This document shows positions 35,233 to 47,275 of a stretch of DNA of 64,000 nucleotides, in pieces; position 1 is the stretch's first letter; each line of letters begins with the position of its first letter. Below the pieces are notes generated by a model. That model had not been told where the DNA came from, did no database searches, and saw only the letters and a program-made list of their open reading frames with translations. Source of the stretch: Amanita rubescens (Eukaryota; Basidiomycota; Agaricomycetes; Agaricales; Amanitaceae); contig WION01000068.1 in the NCBI GenBank assembly GCA_015039365.1, positions 62,001 to 126,000 on the forward strand, given 5' to 3'. The translations under genes and the position numbers were made by a program.

Positions 35233-35581
35233 GTATGTCTCTTTTTCCTTTCGGCTCTCCTGTACCTCCACTAACTGCGGCATGCGCTAGACGTGGTTTT
35301 CCTGAATACGCGAGTGTCCAATGGGTAGGTCAGAAGACTCAATAGTATCTTCCGTAAGTTTTCCGAGATTTAGCTTAGCTTTCGGTTGGTTTATTATTTC
35401 TTAGCGAATCGCGATTGACTCGCCGAGTCCCTTCCCCTTCAAACGAAGAGGAGCAAATTAAGTGTTCGGAGACTCTGGTGTGTCTCCGTGGTTGTAATTG
35501 ATTAAGTTGATTAATTAAGTGAGTCGTTAACTCGGATATAGTCGTTTTGCTGATAAATATCTTCATAATTTACAGGATTTA
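35233..35581 (+). other. Plus-strand introns and degenerate 3' exons in HRE-2
   Basis: Introns fit at 35233-35290 (GTATGT, CTAAC, TAG) and 35354-35404 (GTAAGT, TAG), with a third from a GTGAGT near 35520 to TTACAG near 35575 that is also present in HRE-1 at 10311-10372. The last exon 35405-35461 is open for 19 codons to TAA and resembles the end of the HRE-1 plus-strand gene (PFPFKRRG versus FLPFLQKEG). The exon 35291-35353 has stops in all phases, so the gene is broken or the model is wrong. Confidence 0.4.
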
Positions 35582-35601
35582 CAAGCTTGAGGGACTCGGA
35601 A

Positions 35602-37394
35602 TCACGGTGAAGCCAACACCGAACGACACGAACGAGAATATTGACAATGCGGAGATTCCACGCAACGCTCGTGGGTCAGGGAGTGACCCGACTCAGTCGT
35701 TGTTTCGGCCTCAGGACCGGGATCATTTCCGAGTACGAAATTCATTGATTTGGGCGGCATCGTTTCCGCCCAGTGTAGATGTGAGTGATGTTCACTCATA
35801 AAGTTTGTTTTATTGACGACACTATAGTTTTGTCGTCTGTAGTTAACCGCTACGTCGGGCGGTTTATGACGGGTGCGCCAAATACGTTTGACGCACGTGG
35901 AATCAGGAGTTTCCGCCCACCACGAAGGCTCGGGTGGAAGAGACGGTGGCGCGTTTGCTGCGGCCTTGGCGTCGACATAGGGATAAGAAGGAGGGGCTGA
36001 AGTGGGAGTCTTGTCGTCCTTGTGGATGATTGTGTACTCCGTCTCTTCAGCCTCGCGATTGTGGATTGCGCGGAAGGTAATGGCACTGAAGACCCACATC
36101 ATTCTCAACGACGTGCCAAGACTACAGCCAAGGTCAAAAGCGACGACTTGGCTAGCGCGTTTGAGTATAGGCGGTGTGAGCACCACCACGGGTTGAGGTG
36201 AGTACGCAGCGGCACTTGGGTTGAATAACTGGCTGATGACATTACAGGGATATCGTCGGAGCGAAAAGGACCAGTCGAGTTCGTTACTCGATTGCTTTGA
36301 AGATCCGACCAGTTGACGCAACGCACTATTCAAAATGTCTAGGATTTGTCGTTGGGATGAATCAAGACAGTCGGGGACACAGCCCAACTGTGTGGGGTGT
36401 TGGACCAGCTGATGCGATTCGAAGGAGATGTCCTTCAGCTGGTGTGGTGAAACGGCCTGCGTAGGAAGGGTAGCCATATGCGTGAGTGGAGCGAGGGCCA
36501 TACAAGGACCAGGTGAGTGCAAGTTGCTACTCATTTCCTCGTTATTGAAAACATATGGGCCTCGTAGTCGCGTTTCTTCCTCGTTGGACAGCGCTAGGTC
36601 TTGAGGGGTGTCTTCAACACGTTCCTCGACGTTGACGGACTCCGGGAGTCTTTCCACACGACTTTCCGAGACCTCAACATGGGAGATTCCCAATGTAGAC
36701 TCAGGATGGTGCGAGACCGGGTTTGAACAAGTGGTAGAGAGCCCAATGGCTCTCGGGACGTAGAGCTGCTGAGGAGCAGCTTCGGGCTGAACCGGAGAGG
36801 ATTCGGGTTCTTCAGGTTCAAGCCTTGGTGAGCATGAGTCCACGCTCGCCTCTGTTTCTTTTCTAATAACAGACAGGGCTTGTCGTAGGGATGCGAACTC
36901 AGCTTCCGACTTATCGGGTGGACCCTTAGAAGCACGACGAACATTTCCGTCATAATCAAGTGAGCGTCTGCGTTTGCGTTCTTGAACGTACGCTGCAGCG
37001 CTCGCTAAATGCCTTCCTTCTGAAACTTCAGAAGGATAGTTGTTGGGGTTAGACTGCCTTCGAACAGTCTGGGAGTTCCGTGAGTATACCTTACTCACTG
37101 TTGTTCTGTCATTGACAACATTTAGGCCATGTTGTCTAGATACTGCCTCAATAGGTGGCCTGTCCTCGTCTAGTGGGTGACGAGGAGCCTCTGCTTGGAC
37201 GGAAGAGGTAGCGGGAGCAGGGACGGATGGCATGGACGCTACCGAGGCATTAGGTGAGGACATTTCCTCACTTATGTGCTGTATATTAACGACGGTGGTG
37301 TCGTAGATCCGCCGTTTCTCCCCCAATTCGATTGAAAGTAAAGAAGATTGGACCCGTATGTTAGAAGGTCCAGGAATTGACGTAGAGCGTTCAA
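35602..37394 (-). pseudogene. HRE-2 giant frame, C-terminal part after a frameshift
   Basis: 574 open codons (35602-37326) plus the conserved lead-in that reads IERSTSIPGPSN in a shifted frame. It aligns with the HRE-1 protein along its length: GEKRRIYDTTVVN, SKGPPDKSE, NREAEETEYTIIH, LPPEPSWWAETPDSTC. The last 80 residues differ from HRE-1. A single indel around 37400-37440 separates it from the N-terminal part. Confidence 0.6.
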
Positions 37395-40295
37395 TTACGC
37401 TCTCTTTGGCGTTTCGAGAGGCGCAGGTGCGTTCCTCTCGACTTCAACAGTTCTTTTGAGCTGTTGCGGCTTTCTCGCAGAGGGAGCGAGTAAATTCTTA
37501 CCAGCCCGCACGTTTAAGGCTGGCTCAGGGACTCTAGAACGGACTTCATTCTTTTGGTGAGTGACTTTACTCACTACCAGTTTCTTGTTCGTAACGTGAA
37601 CCTCACATCGTTTAGAAACACGAGGAGGTGAACGGATTAGCTCATTTTGGAGCTGTGAAGAGGGGATGGCCGGTGTAGGGGAGACTGGCGAAGGTTTTGG
37701 CACCAAGGAAGTTTCCTTGGCAAAGGGCATGTATTCTGTCCGACTTGCTAGCTTTCTTGTACTGACCGCTGTGTCTCCAATTCGAGACTTCGATTCGGAC
37801 ACAGTAGCAACTGTTCTGCTAGGTAGAACCTTCGGGATCCGACAAACGGAGTCGTTGAGGATAGAGGAGCGTCGAACTGTACGCTCCTGAACGTGTACCA
37901 CGGCTTTCACATGTGGTCTTCCTTCCGACACTTCGGAAGGAGTTTTCAAGAGTTCGGACTGCTTACGAGCGGTCCTAGGGTACGGTGAGTATACTTTACT
38001 CACTCTTGATGGCTTTGAGCTGCTAACGATGTTTGGATCATATTGTTGTGATACCACCTTAGCAGATGATTCATCCTCGTCTGCGGGTTCACCAGAGGGT
38101 TCGGCTTGAACAGAGAGGACGGGAAGGATGACGGGATTGGGAGCTGACAGTGTAGGGACTGCCACGTCATCAGTTGAGGAGGCTTCCTCACTTCCTCGAT
38201 GTGTACTGACAATGTCATAGTTACGTTGTCTCGGTAACACCTCAATAGGTGTTGTAACCTTGGGAGACCGACGAGGAGAAGTACCACGAGTAGGAGGGAC
38301 AGGTGAGGATCGGACTTCCTCATCTACGTTGTCGTATATATTGACAATGTTCAGGCTGCATCGTCTCGATACCACCTCAGCCGGTGGTGAAGCCTCATCT
38401 GGAGATTGACGAGTAGGCATGTTACGTGCAGGGAGAGCAGGTGAGGAAACTTCCTCATCTTCGTTGTTGTGTATACTAACGATGTTTAGGCTACATCGTA
38501 ATACTGGTACCACCTCAAAGGGTGGTAGTATAAGTCCGTTTGAAGGTGCGCGAGCAGGTGCAGTTGGGAATGCGGGAACAGTAGAGGCGACAGAAGAGGG
38601 GACTAGCGACGTGGAGTCTTCCGGGACCAGTGAGGATACTTCCTCACTTTCGACATTCTGTATACTGACAACGGCATCGCAAACTTGCCGTTTCTCCCCC
38701 ATTTCACCAGAAAAGGAAGAAATATAGCCGGGCGTGCTCACAAATCCAAGAGCATCAGGCGAGCGCGCGGGTATGTGCTCATTTGAGATTTCGGGAAGTA
38801 AGGGTGAGCTCCCCTCTACTTCTATAATTTGTTCGAGTTGAACTACCTCTCGTACAGCGGGAGGTTCGCTGATTGCTGACTTTGTGGTGACGACACGATC
38901 GCATCGTTTAGGAAGCCACGAAGGCGCGAGGGTTAGCTCATGTTTGAGCTGAGCTGAAGGATTGGCCCGTATAGAGGTGACGGGCAAAGATTCAGACAGC
39001 GAGAGGGCTGTCTCGGTTGAAGGTGCATATTTGACTGCGCTCTCTTGTTCCTTCGTGCTAACCAACTTATATCCAATTCGAGACTTCGATTTGGACTCAG
39101 CGCGAGGGATAGGAGCACAACGTGCGACGGCGGCGACAACTTGATACTTTGACGAAGATCCGACAACTCTCGTACTTTTGTCTGGAAGTTTCCGGACAAA
39201 CACGGAGGGTTCCAACATTGGCGGCGGTATACGCTTATCACGCGTATTGGATTTCCGAGACGGTGTATGAGAGACGGACAATTCCGTCTTCTTAGACGAT
39301 TCCGAGGGAAGTTTCCCTCGTGAATCTAAACCACGAGCTATTGCTGGCTCGTTGGGCTTACTCGGTGAATTCCTTTGGAGTTCACGAGATGCGGGAGTGA
39401 GGTCCGGCTTCAACGAGCTCGGACGCTCTTGAGTACGAGTGACTTGAACTCGTCTCGGGGTATCTGGAGACTCAAGGGCCGAGTCTCTCTTTCCAGCATT
39501 GTACTTGACTCGTGGAGAGTTGTGTTTGCGTGGAACGGTTGAAGGACGGGGCTTGTCCTCCATAGGGAGAAGGGTGGTCCTACTCGGAGTTGAGACAGGA
39601 CGTGTTGGCGTTGACGCACTTCGGACGCGTTCTCGCTTGTCTACAGTCATCTTTGAGATGACTCCGGGACTCTTCCTCGTTGTCTCGGCGGTTGCCAATA
39701 GTGGTGACAGCTTGTTACCGGGGTCTTGAGTCGGAGGTTGGCTATCCGAGTGGGTAAGGTCGTGAGTGAGCTGAATGCGTACACGTGAATCCCAGATTTC
39801 AGCAAGCTTCAGGAATGGCTTGGGTAACGTGTCCGAGGCATAAGAACCATTATGCAAGCATAGGTACGCGTTGCGGAAGTTGAGTTGAACGACGCGTGAA
39901 TGCTCGTTGAGTCTGAAGTGAGACTTCAAGTATGTCGCGACGAACACGTCAAACTCAGTTGCGTGATCGGATATGAGTTGAGAACACTGAAGATAATGTT
40001 CTCGTTTATGAGCGGGGAAGACTTTCCGCCAGCTCTTAAGGGTACTGGATATTATTTCCAGTTCACGAGACAATGTTGAGCTGAAGTTCAACTGAACTTC
40101 ATTGCGTATTTGCTCGCTACGAGCCTCAAGCTCGTAGTACTTAGTTTTCATTCGTTTTCGTGAGGAACGATACCTCCTCTCCTTCTCGGGAAGGAGCAAT
40201 GAGGAGGTTTCCTCAATTGCGAGATTCAAGTTTTCCCGAGGGTTCGTTTCCCTCGGGATATCCAGTGGAGGCTTCCTGGAGCCTCCTGGGGCCAT
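37395..40295 (-). pseudogene. HRE-2 giant frame, N-terminal part (966 codons)
   Basis: Starts at ATG 40295 (MAPGGSRKPPLDIPRETNPR), matching the HRE-1 start (MTLGGSR...PPRLNIPRKTSPR) with an in-frame indel. Residues such as VSTKEQ, APSTETALSLS, PVTSIRANPS and GEMGEKRQVCDAVVS match HRE-1. At least four tandem units of the RRCSLNIVNI...DEEV type occur near 38000-38700. A TAA ends it at 37395 after the frameshift. Domain content is unknown. Confidence 0.6.
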
Positions 40296-40717
40296 TAGGA
40301 TGATTCTGGTTCGCTCTATGTGGGTGTAGAACGAGTGGGTGTTAATCTTGAATATATTTGATGTTCAACTTTCAAGTTTGAAAGTTGCCAAGCACGTCTG
40401 CACAGGGTAGTGCAAAAAAGTGTAAAGAGGTTAAGATGATAGTGGTTATTCCTTATACAAACACCCGTTGCGCCAACAGTGTGCACTGGACCAAGATATA
40501 TTCTTGAGACGTGCTATGTAGCGTAGGTGGGTAAAGTATAGGATGATTATGTAATGTGTCAATGCGTGAATATACAGTCACGCGTGACTTCAACTATATA
40601 CAGTATATCTATGGGAGTTGTCCACAGCTCCCCGGTCTTCAGGCTTGGAGATCCTCTGGATCTCCGACATCATGAATATCCATATGGCTTCAGGCAGCTC
40701 TTGTAGCTACCTTACAG
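40296..40717 (-). promoter_or_regulatory. 5' region of the HRE-2 giant gene and element terminus
   Basis: The same order of elements as in HRE-1: terminus 5'-CTGTAAGG at 40717, a GGAGATCC/GGATCTCC hairpin (40647-40654 with 40658-40665), TATA-like TATATA at 40595-40600, and CACTTTTTTGCAC upstream of the ATG. Confidence 0.5.
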
Positions 40718-40920
40718 CCAATGACAATGCTGTGATTGGCGGAGTATTTTTACTATTTTTTATTAGTCTTTACATTATTGTGTGTGACAATACATGAGAA
40801 AAATGGTAGAAATCCTCTGCCAATGACAACATTGTGATTGGCGGAGTATTTTCACTATTTCTTTACTATTTTATATTATCATGTGTAACAATATGCAAGA
40901 AAAATATCAGTTGCAACTAG
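40718..40920. repeat. Two 102-bp tandem units directly at the HRE-2 end
   Basis: Both units start CCAATGACAA (40718 and 40820) and share ATTGGCGGAGTATTTT. The first unit begins at the HRE-2 junction. Confidence 0.8.
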
Positions 40921-41075
40921 TCACCACCAGTTCCAGACCGGTCCGAATAAAGACCGGTCCTGAACCAGTTGCCATTTCACTCACAACCGTTGGCAACTGG
41001 TCCATACTGGTTTTGGTCCGGTTGCCTGAAATAGCAAAATTAAAAAGACCGGACCGGACCGGACTTTTAAACACT
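40918..41075. mobile_element. Possible hAT-like MITE remnant
   Basis: Flanked by TAG...CTA with the right arm reading TAGTGTTTAAAAG when reversed, and rich in ACCGGTCC/GGACCGG words like those of the MITE at 16738. The left arm matches poorly and the flanking 8-mers (GTTGCAAC and GTTATACC) do not agree well. Confidence 0.35.
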
Positions 41076-41079
41076 AGTT

Positions 41080-41700
41080 ATACCCATTCCACTTCCCCTA
41101 TGCCCAACTCCTTGTCCACACACATACAATCCCCTATGCCATTTCATCTATATATGCTATTGCCTTTGTTCTACTTATGATACAGCTGAGTTTCCTTACA
41201 TGTATATAAACTGATGTAATGTAAATTTAAACCCTAAGTTCAACTTAGTTGTCCAATACAATAGTTTGTTAACTCAACATAACCTCACTCTCACCTAAGA
41301 ATGTTGTTTATACTCTGTTCATTATCACTCTCAAGTATAAGACGACTTCTAGTTGTCTTATTACTTAGCTTATTCATTCACCTATTGTTTGACTTGTCCA
41401 TTGGACTTAGTCTACTTTGTCAAGTGCTCTTACCATGGATGGATTGTAGGTGGAGATTGACATGATCATAACAGTATCATATTAGAGTAGAGTGTACAAA
41501 TACAAGTCTTTGGTCTGCAACTCATGGCCACACTACCCTCAATTAATTGAGATTGTACATAAACATAAATAAATTAGCCTTGACAACACTTTCTCATACA
41601 TGGACAACTATCTGTGTTCTCCACCTCATGGTTACACTTTCCCCAATTAAAGTACAAACAAACACACTGCAACCACTTTTGAAAAATTTAAGCATTTTTA
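41080..41700. other. AT-rich stretch without assigned features
   Basis: Resembles LTR-like sequence in part (AACCCTAAGTTCAACTTAGT at 41230 is close to a segment of the Gypsy-C LTR at 59830), so it may be an old solo LTR fragment. No coding frame is convincing. Confidence 0.4.
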
Positions 41701-41711
41701 AATTTTTATTG

Positions 41712-41936
41712 GACAGAGATCAGAGTCCTATAGGAGTTCTACTAGAGTCTAATTGAACTAAATAAAACAATACAAAACATGTTTCTACTTCTTTATGCAT
41801 TTTTTATTATTAGACAGTGATTGGAGTCCTATAGGAGTCCTAGGAGTCTAATCAGACTAAACAAACAATGCCAAACATGTTTTTACTCTTTTTAAGATTT
41901 TTTATCAGACAGTGATTGGACTGGGGGGGAGTGTAA
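41712..41936. repeat. MITE-X copy 1 end with two tandem units of about 100 bp
   Basis: Units 41712-41812 and 41813-41907 each start GACAG and carry GAGTCCTATAGGAG; a third start follows at 41908. It ends GGGGGGGAGTGTAAAG, the inverse of the start of MITE-X copy 2. Confidence 0.65.
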
Positions 41937-42220
41937 AGTACTGAATTTGGTGTGATGTTCAAAGGGTTTGAGTCAGCTGTAGTTATGAAATTGGTAACTG
42001 GACAGCTCCCAGTGTACCAAGCCCCCTTACCCTCTGAAGAAATGGCCACAGCACCTACTTCATTGTCTGTCACTGGGTCTTCCTCTGCAGAGGTTGCTGA
42101 ACTGCTTCTGCTTGATGACTACACCATGCTTATGATGCTGCTTTGACTTGTGGTTATCCCAAAGAATGGGGATGGGGATTCATTCATCCACAGATTTACT
42201 GAGACTGCAGCAGTACTTTT

Positions 42221-43280
42221 TTACACTCCCCCCTCAGTGTGATAAGAGTCCTATAGGAATCCCTGATTCATATAGGATTTTGATAACAATCTGATAAAAA
42301 ATTAAAAAATGCTAAAAATGTTCCCAAAGTAGATATTTGCATTTGTTTATGTTTGTTTGCACAAAATAAACAATATGGGCATCATTTGATAGCATTTTTT
42401 GAAGGTATGAGTTTGGAGGGGCTGGATGGTATTGTTTGGTGCTATTTATGCTTGCAATAAAATCTCAAAAATAGTTTAAAAATGCAGAAAAATCATGTGA
42501 TGTAGGGCATGGAGGGATTTGGGGACCAAATAAAGCCAAACTTGCAAGTCTGAGAAAACTGACAAGTCTGCAAAAAAAATAATTAAAAATGCCAAAACTC
42601 ATTTCATCAACAACATGCAAGAATTATGATGAGCCAAAGTGCTTTTTGTCTTCTGGTGTCACCATCACCATACCCACTGCAAATGCTGGCTTCCACATAG
42701 CATTGTATTGAGGTTATTACATTTACATATGTATGAGCCTAATCACATTGATTTTTCCACATATTTTAAGACTTTTCAAATTTAGTCTTGTTTGGCATGT
42801 TCATTCTTGCACATTTGAGATGCCACAATTTTTTAGGCATGTCACAAACATATCACACACCCCTGTCACACATGTCCATTTTCCACCAAACATACAAACA
42901 AATATAAACAAACACAAATATTAGCACTACTTAATTCTTGGGTATTTTTCAACTTTTTTTTAGATTTTTTAGGAGGGTTTTGGTGCTTCCAGCACTGTTT
43001 CTGGAGGTATGTAAATATCAGAAGAGGAGCCCACAGCACCTACCACTTTCAAATATATGTAAATATATACAAACAAGCTCAAAATAACAATACTACATGT
43101 CTTTCTACTGTATTTATGCATAATCTGATTAAAGTCTTATTAAACCCAGTTCTATTAACTCCTATTAAAGTCCAATAACTCCAATAGGACTCTCATTGAT
43201 ATGAAGTAGGATTTCTCAGCCAAAATGGCTGGCAACCATATGTATCAGAATCTGATAGGACTCCTACAGGTAAGGGGGCT
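42221..43280. mobile_element. MITE-X copy 2 (about 1.06 kb)
   Basis: Starts TTACACTCCCCCCT and ends in GGTAAGGGGG; GAGTCCTATAGG-type words lie just inside both ends. It shares its left 280 bp with 44321-44600 and its right 600 bp with 61535-62455. No protein. Superfamily unresolved. Confidence 0.65.
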
Positions 43281-43284
43281 CTCC

Positions 43285-44315
43285 TCATCTTGCAGCAGCT
43301 GTTCTTTCACTCAAAGTCGACCTGACTGGCCCTAAAGTCACATGACAGCAGCAAGAATTTGTCTTTGGTCCAGACATTTTTTTACAAACAAGTCTAACTT
43401 TTTTTACATGAAGGGAGAGTGTAACTACTATGTATCACAAAAAGATGGGAATATGGCCATACTCTGGAGCAGGTAAAAAAAGAAACAAAACAAAACAAAA
43501 TGAACCTGAATGAAGCAAACCTGAAACAAACCTGAAATGAACAAATGGTGGTCTGCAATTGGCAAGTCATCCTCTGGTAAAAAACAAAAGAGAAAACCCA
43601 TGAAATGAACCCAAAATGAACAAATGGCAGTCTGCAATGAGAACCCAAAACAAACCCAAAACAAATGAATGGCAGTCTACAATTGGCAAGTCACTGAAAC
43701 TGTACGGCTGAGAGCTGACGAGCGAGCATCAAACTTAAAGATAATTATTAGCATGCCTGCCCAGCCTCTGGTAAAAAACAAAACAGAAAACAAAATGAAA
43801 TGCACCTGGCACCCTCCTCATCAAGATTCTGATTGATTTCTGGTACATGTACCATCAGTTTGATAGTACAACTCTACAAGCAAAAAGAGCTACAGAAGAT
43901 CTAAAAGTCCTTTTTCATCTAGCAGATATTTGAAAACATTTACAATCCTACATACAGTATTTTATCCCTCAACCTCTTGAGCATTTGAGTCATGACATTC
44001 TGGTACTGGGAGCAAGTCAGCCTGCAGTATTGTAGGTCAATGATGTTGAGAAGTCTTATCTTGGCCTCAGGTCTTCCAAAAACTTTTGACTCAATTCAGG
44101 AATATATTTGGTATTAAGTTGGAGTTGGCATCAGTCTTTGCTGTGGTTGGTGTTGGACTTGCCCAAGTCAATGCTGGCCTCATTAATCAACATGGGTTTG
44201 CCAGCTGACTTGGGCTTGTTGGCTGATTGCTGATGTGGGCTTGGGCCTTTGCCTCATCTTGCTTAAATGCCAACAAGCAAAAGATATAAGTTAGGAGTTG
44301 GATGACCCTACAATC
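43285..44315. repeat. AT-rich stretch with diverged tandem words
   Basis: 43480-43700 holds imperfect repeats of AATGAACAAATGGCAGTCTG and GCAATTGGCAAGTCA. No coding frame. The rest is unassigned. Confidence 0.5.
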
Positions 44316-44320
44316 CAGTA

Positions 44321-44600
44321 CTTTACACTCTCCCCCAGTATGATAAAAGTCCTATTGGAATAGGATTCTGATAACCATCTGATAAAATTTTGAAAAATGT
44401 TAAAAATGTTCCTAAAATAAGTATTTGCATTTGTTTATGTTTGTTTGCACAAAATAAACAACATGGGCAACATTTGACAGCATTTTTTGAAGGTATGAGT
44501 TTGGAGGGGATGTGGATGGTTACAGTTTTGTATTCTTTAATGTTGTTTGGTGTTATTTATGCTTGCAATAAAATCTCAAAAATACTTTAAAAATGCAGAA
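44321..44600. mobile_element. MITE-X copy 3, left part only
   Basis: Starts CTTTACACTCTCCCCC and matches copy 2 through GCTTGCAATAAAATCTCAAA; it then passes into repeat D sequence at about 44610. Confidence 0.6.
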
Positions 44601-44614
44601 AACTTTGTGGTTTC

Positions 44615-44775
44615 CATCAGAATGCAATATGTCTTGCTCACTGTTGTCAACAGTGAGGAGCAACAAATGACAATATCTCCATCAATACTGGTTATTTGTG
44701 TAGTGCTTTTTTTGGTATGTCCTCATTAGGATATAGGAAGGTATTTGGCATGTTGGAATACAAATAGTATGTACC
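44615..44775. repeat. Repeat D fragment
   Basis: Matches about 34497-34648, including GACAATATCTCCATCAATAC. Confidence 0.65.
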
Positions 44776-44779
44776 AATC

Positions 44780-45745
44780 ATGCCTGGTATTTTACACCAG
44801 ATTCCATTGCTGCAAACACTTGTGTTCCACTGTTCCACATTGATGATTTGGTTGAGCAGGATTCTATGATTCTGATATTAATGGTAAAGATTGTGACAAA
44901 CTTTTGCACAGTTTCATATGTATGTCCTTCCTCACTCAATTTGTATGGTGCCTATGCTATGTACATCACCTGCACTTTGTTAAGGATGCTATATTGGATG
45001 AAGAAACTATCATGGTCATATCAAATCACACCCTTGGAAAGTTTCTCAAGAAGTTGGAAATCAGCATTGAGGCTGGTGACTGTTTCATGTGGTGAATTGT
45101 GCAGTGCAAAGAAAGGAAAGCAGAGATATGTAAGATCAAAGCATCACAGGAGTCAGGTATCAGTATAACAACTTCATATTCAAGTTGAGCCATCACATGA
45201 TGTTTCTGGATTTTTTTCATTAAGTTTTGCACACTTGTATCTGAAAAAGTAGTTTATGTCTTGAGCTTCGCATCTATGTAATTCTTACATATTTTTTGGG
45301 ATTTTATTATACATGTTAGTGCCAAATAGTGCCAAACAGACAGGTCATATGTGTATAGGGCCCTGCCAATGTAGCCATTGCCCCACCCCCCACCCTTGCA
45401 TGGGTGCTCAGAATGCAGACAACTCAAAGCTCAGACTATTTGGACTTAACTCAGATTCCAAGTTGAGTCTGATCTGGGCTGGCTGTAGGAGTCTATATGG
45501 AATGCTTGGACTGAGCTTGTAATCTGAGCCCAGTCCAAGCCAAGGCAGTCCAACTATTTTCCACAGTGGGCTTGGACTTGTGGGCTTGGAGTGAACTCAT
45601 AATATAAGTTCACATTTGAGTGAGTTGTCTGCCATTTTTTTGGTCCTAATAATGAACTTGGAATCCAAGTGAATTACTAGTAATCCTTGAAATCTGCTCA
45701 GATTCTGAGATTCTTAGGTGGCTCAGTGCTAAGTGCTCCCAACCC
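44780..45745. other. AT-rich stretch without assigned features
   Basis: Frames up to about 106 codons on the plus strand, none with a recognisable motif. Probably decayed repeat DNA. Confidence 0.45.
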
Positions 45746-45749
45746 TACA

Positions 45750-45905
45750 CTTGGACATAGACTTGATATAACTGCTACCAACTGTTATAGACCGCATTTG
45801 TGAACATCTAAAGCATGTATTAAGTCTATCAGAGGGGTACACAACTACTGCAACATTTGTAGTGAGTTGCAACAACACTTGGTGCATTTTAACAGGTTAT
45901 GGGCC
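45750..45905. repeat. Palindrome-family repeat R, diverged arm
   Basis: Carries the arm words GACTTGATATAACTGC, TTATAGACCGCATTTGTGAA and GTAGTGAGTTGCAACAACAC found in 46455-47275 and 51195-51380. Confidence 0.7.
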
Positions 45906-46454
45906 CTGGACTTTGAGTAACTGCTAGAGAACTGCTATTGTGTTTTGGACTAGACTGGCAATTTTGGACAGTCTACTTAATCAATATGTACTCCAATATG
46001 TGTTGATGGCAATGGTGTTCAAAATACTTGCTTAATGTGTTGATGAAGCTAGGGCATTTGACTTGGTAAAAAAGCGCTCACATCCCCTCTAAGTCTTCAA
46101 GCCCCAGTCTGTCAACATATGTTGCTAGGTTTGACAGCTGATACAAGTGGTTGTGGGTATTACCATGGAAGGCTCCAATGAGAGATGTATATTGAAGTTC
46201 CTCAGTGTGTCACCCAAGGGGGCTTTTGAAAGGGGGCATTTGGCTCGATTGAATACACATGTCAGCTGGAAAAAAAGAATGAATGTGATCTTACTTACTT
46301 TTCACCACTTCATACCATATCAGCAGCTGCTAAGACAAACCCATGTCAGCACAGGGAGACAAAGATTACAGACTCATCAAATAGGCCCTACATTTTTTAT
46401 GTGTGCTGTGACAACATATTCTGCCACCACATTGCACAAGGATTGCTAGGAGAT

Positions 46455-47065
46455 GCTGTTAAAAATGTGCCAAGTGTTGTTGCAACTGACTACAAATGTT
46501 GTAGTAGTTGTCTAACCCTCTGATAGACTTAATACACGCTTTAGACATTCACAAATGTGGTCTATAACAGTTGATAGCAGTAATATCAAGTCTATATCCA
46601 AGTGTAGGTACTGTAGTTCCCTACATGTAAGGAAACCTGGCCTGTTTGGTTCTATTTACTACCTATCCCATCAGGCGTGAGTTTAGGTGTCCACTATATC
46701 GCGAGTGATTAAACATCAGATATCGCTCAAATCCTTTATATTTAGTGTTACAATACTATATTCTTTATTTTGTGTATAATGAGCTAGTTTATAGGTGTAG
46801 TGGTTGTGTCTGTGGACAAAACGCGATATAGTGGACACCTAAACTCATGCCTGATGGGATAGGTAGTAAATAGAACCAAACAGGCCAGGTTTCCTTACAT
46901 GTAGGGAACTACAGTACCTACACTTGGATATAGACTTAATATCACTGCTATCAATTGTTATAGACCGCATTTGTGAACGTCTAAAGCATCTATTGAGTCT
47001 ATCAGAGGGCTAGACAACTACTACAACATTTGTAGTCAGTTGCAACAACACTTGGCGCATTTTTA
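46455..47065. mobile_element. Large palindromic element R, arms of about 245 bp
   Basis: 46455-46703 and 46820-47065 are inverted copies around a core of about 117 bp. The inner arms contain GTTTAGGTGTCCACTATATC and its reverse. The outer ends read GCGCCAAGTGTTGTTGCAAC-type sequence. No protein. Foldback element; partial copies lie at 45750, 47072, 49445, 51010 and 51950. Confidence 0.75.
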
Positions 47066-47071
47066 ACAAAT

Positions 47072-47275
47072 AGAACCAAACAGGCCAGGTTTCCTTACAT
47101 GTAGGGAACTACAGTACCTACACTTCGATATAGACTTGATATAACTGCTATCAACTATTATTTATAGACTGCATTTGTGAATGTCTAAAGCGTGTATTAA
47201 GTCTATCTATCAGAGGGCTAGACAACTACTACAACATTTGTAGTCAGTTGCAACAACACTTGGCACAACAATAAA
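47072..47275. repeat. Repeat R arm abutting Copia-2
   Basis: A further direct copy of the R arm, ending CAACAACACTTGGCAC where it replaces the Copia-2 RNase H region. Confidence 0.7.

Larger units (their letters stand above)
35190..40717. mobile_element. HRE-2, second hairpin-rich element, left-truncated
   Basis: Matches the right part of HRE-1 in order and content: a plus-strand intron-like tail (35233-35600), the giant minus-strand frame (35602-40295) and its promoter-like region to the terminus CTTACAG at 40717. Base composition switches sharply from AT-rich flank at about 35190. Only about 400 bp lies beyond the giant frame on the left, against at least 1.9 kb in HRE-1, so the copy is truncated there. 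CAATGA occurs at both edges (35183-35188 and 40719-40724), but the exact ends are unsure. Confidence 0.6.

Noticed and set aside
37970..38720. CRISPR-like array in the repeated VVN/SP region
   Set aside because: Units are diverged, vary in length and are in frame with a protein; no identical repeats with unique spacers.
43688..43750. Small GC-shifted patch as a separate insertion
   Set aside because: No repeats or duplication flank it and no match elsewhere in the window.
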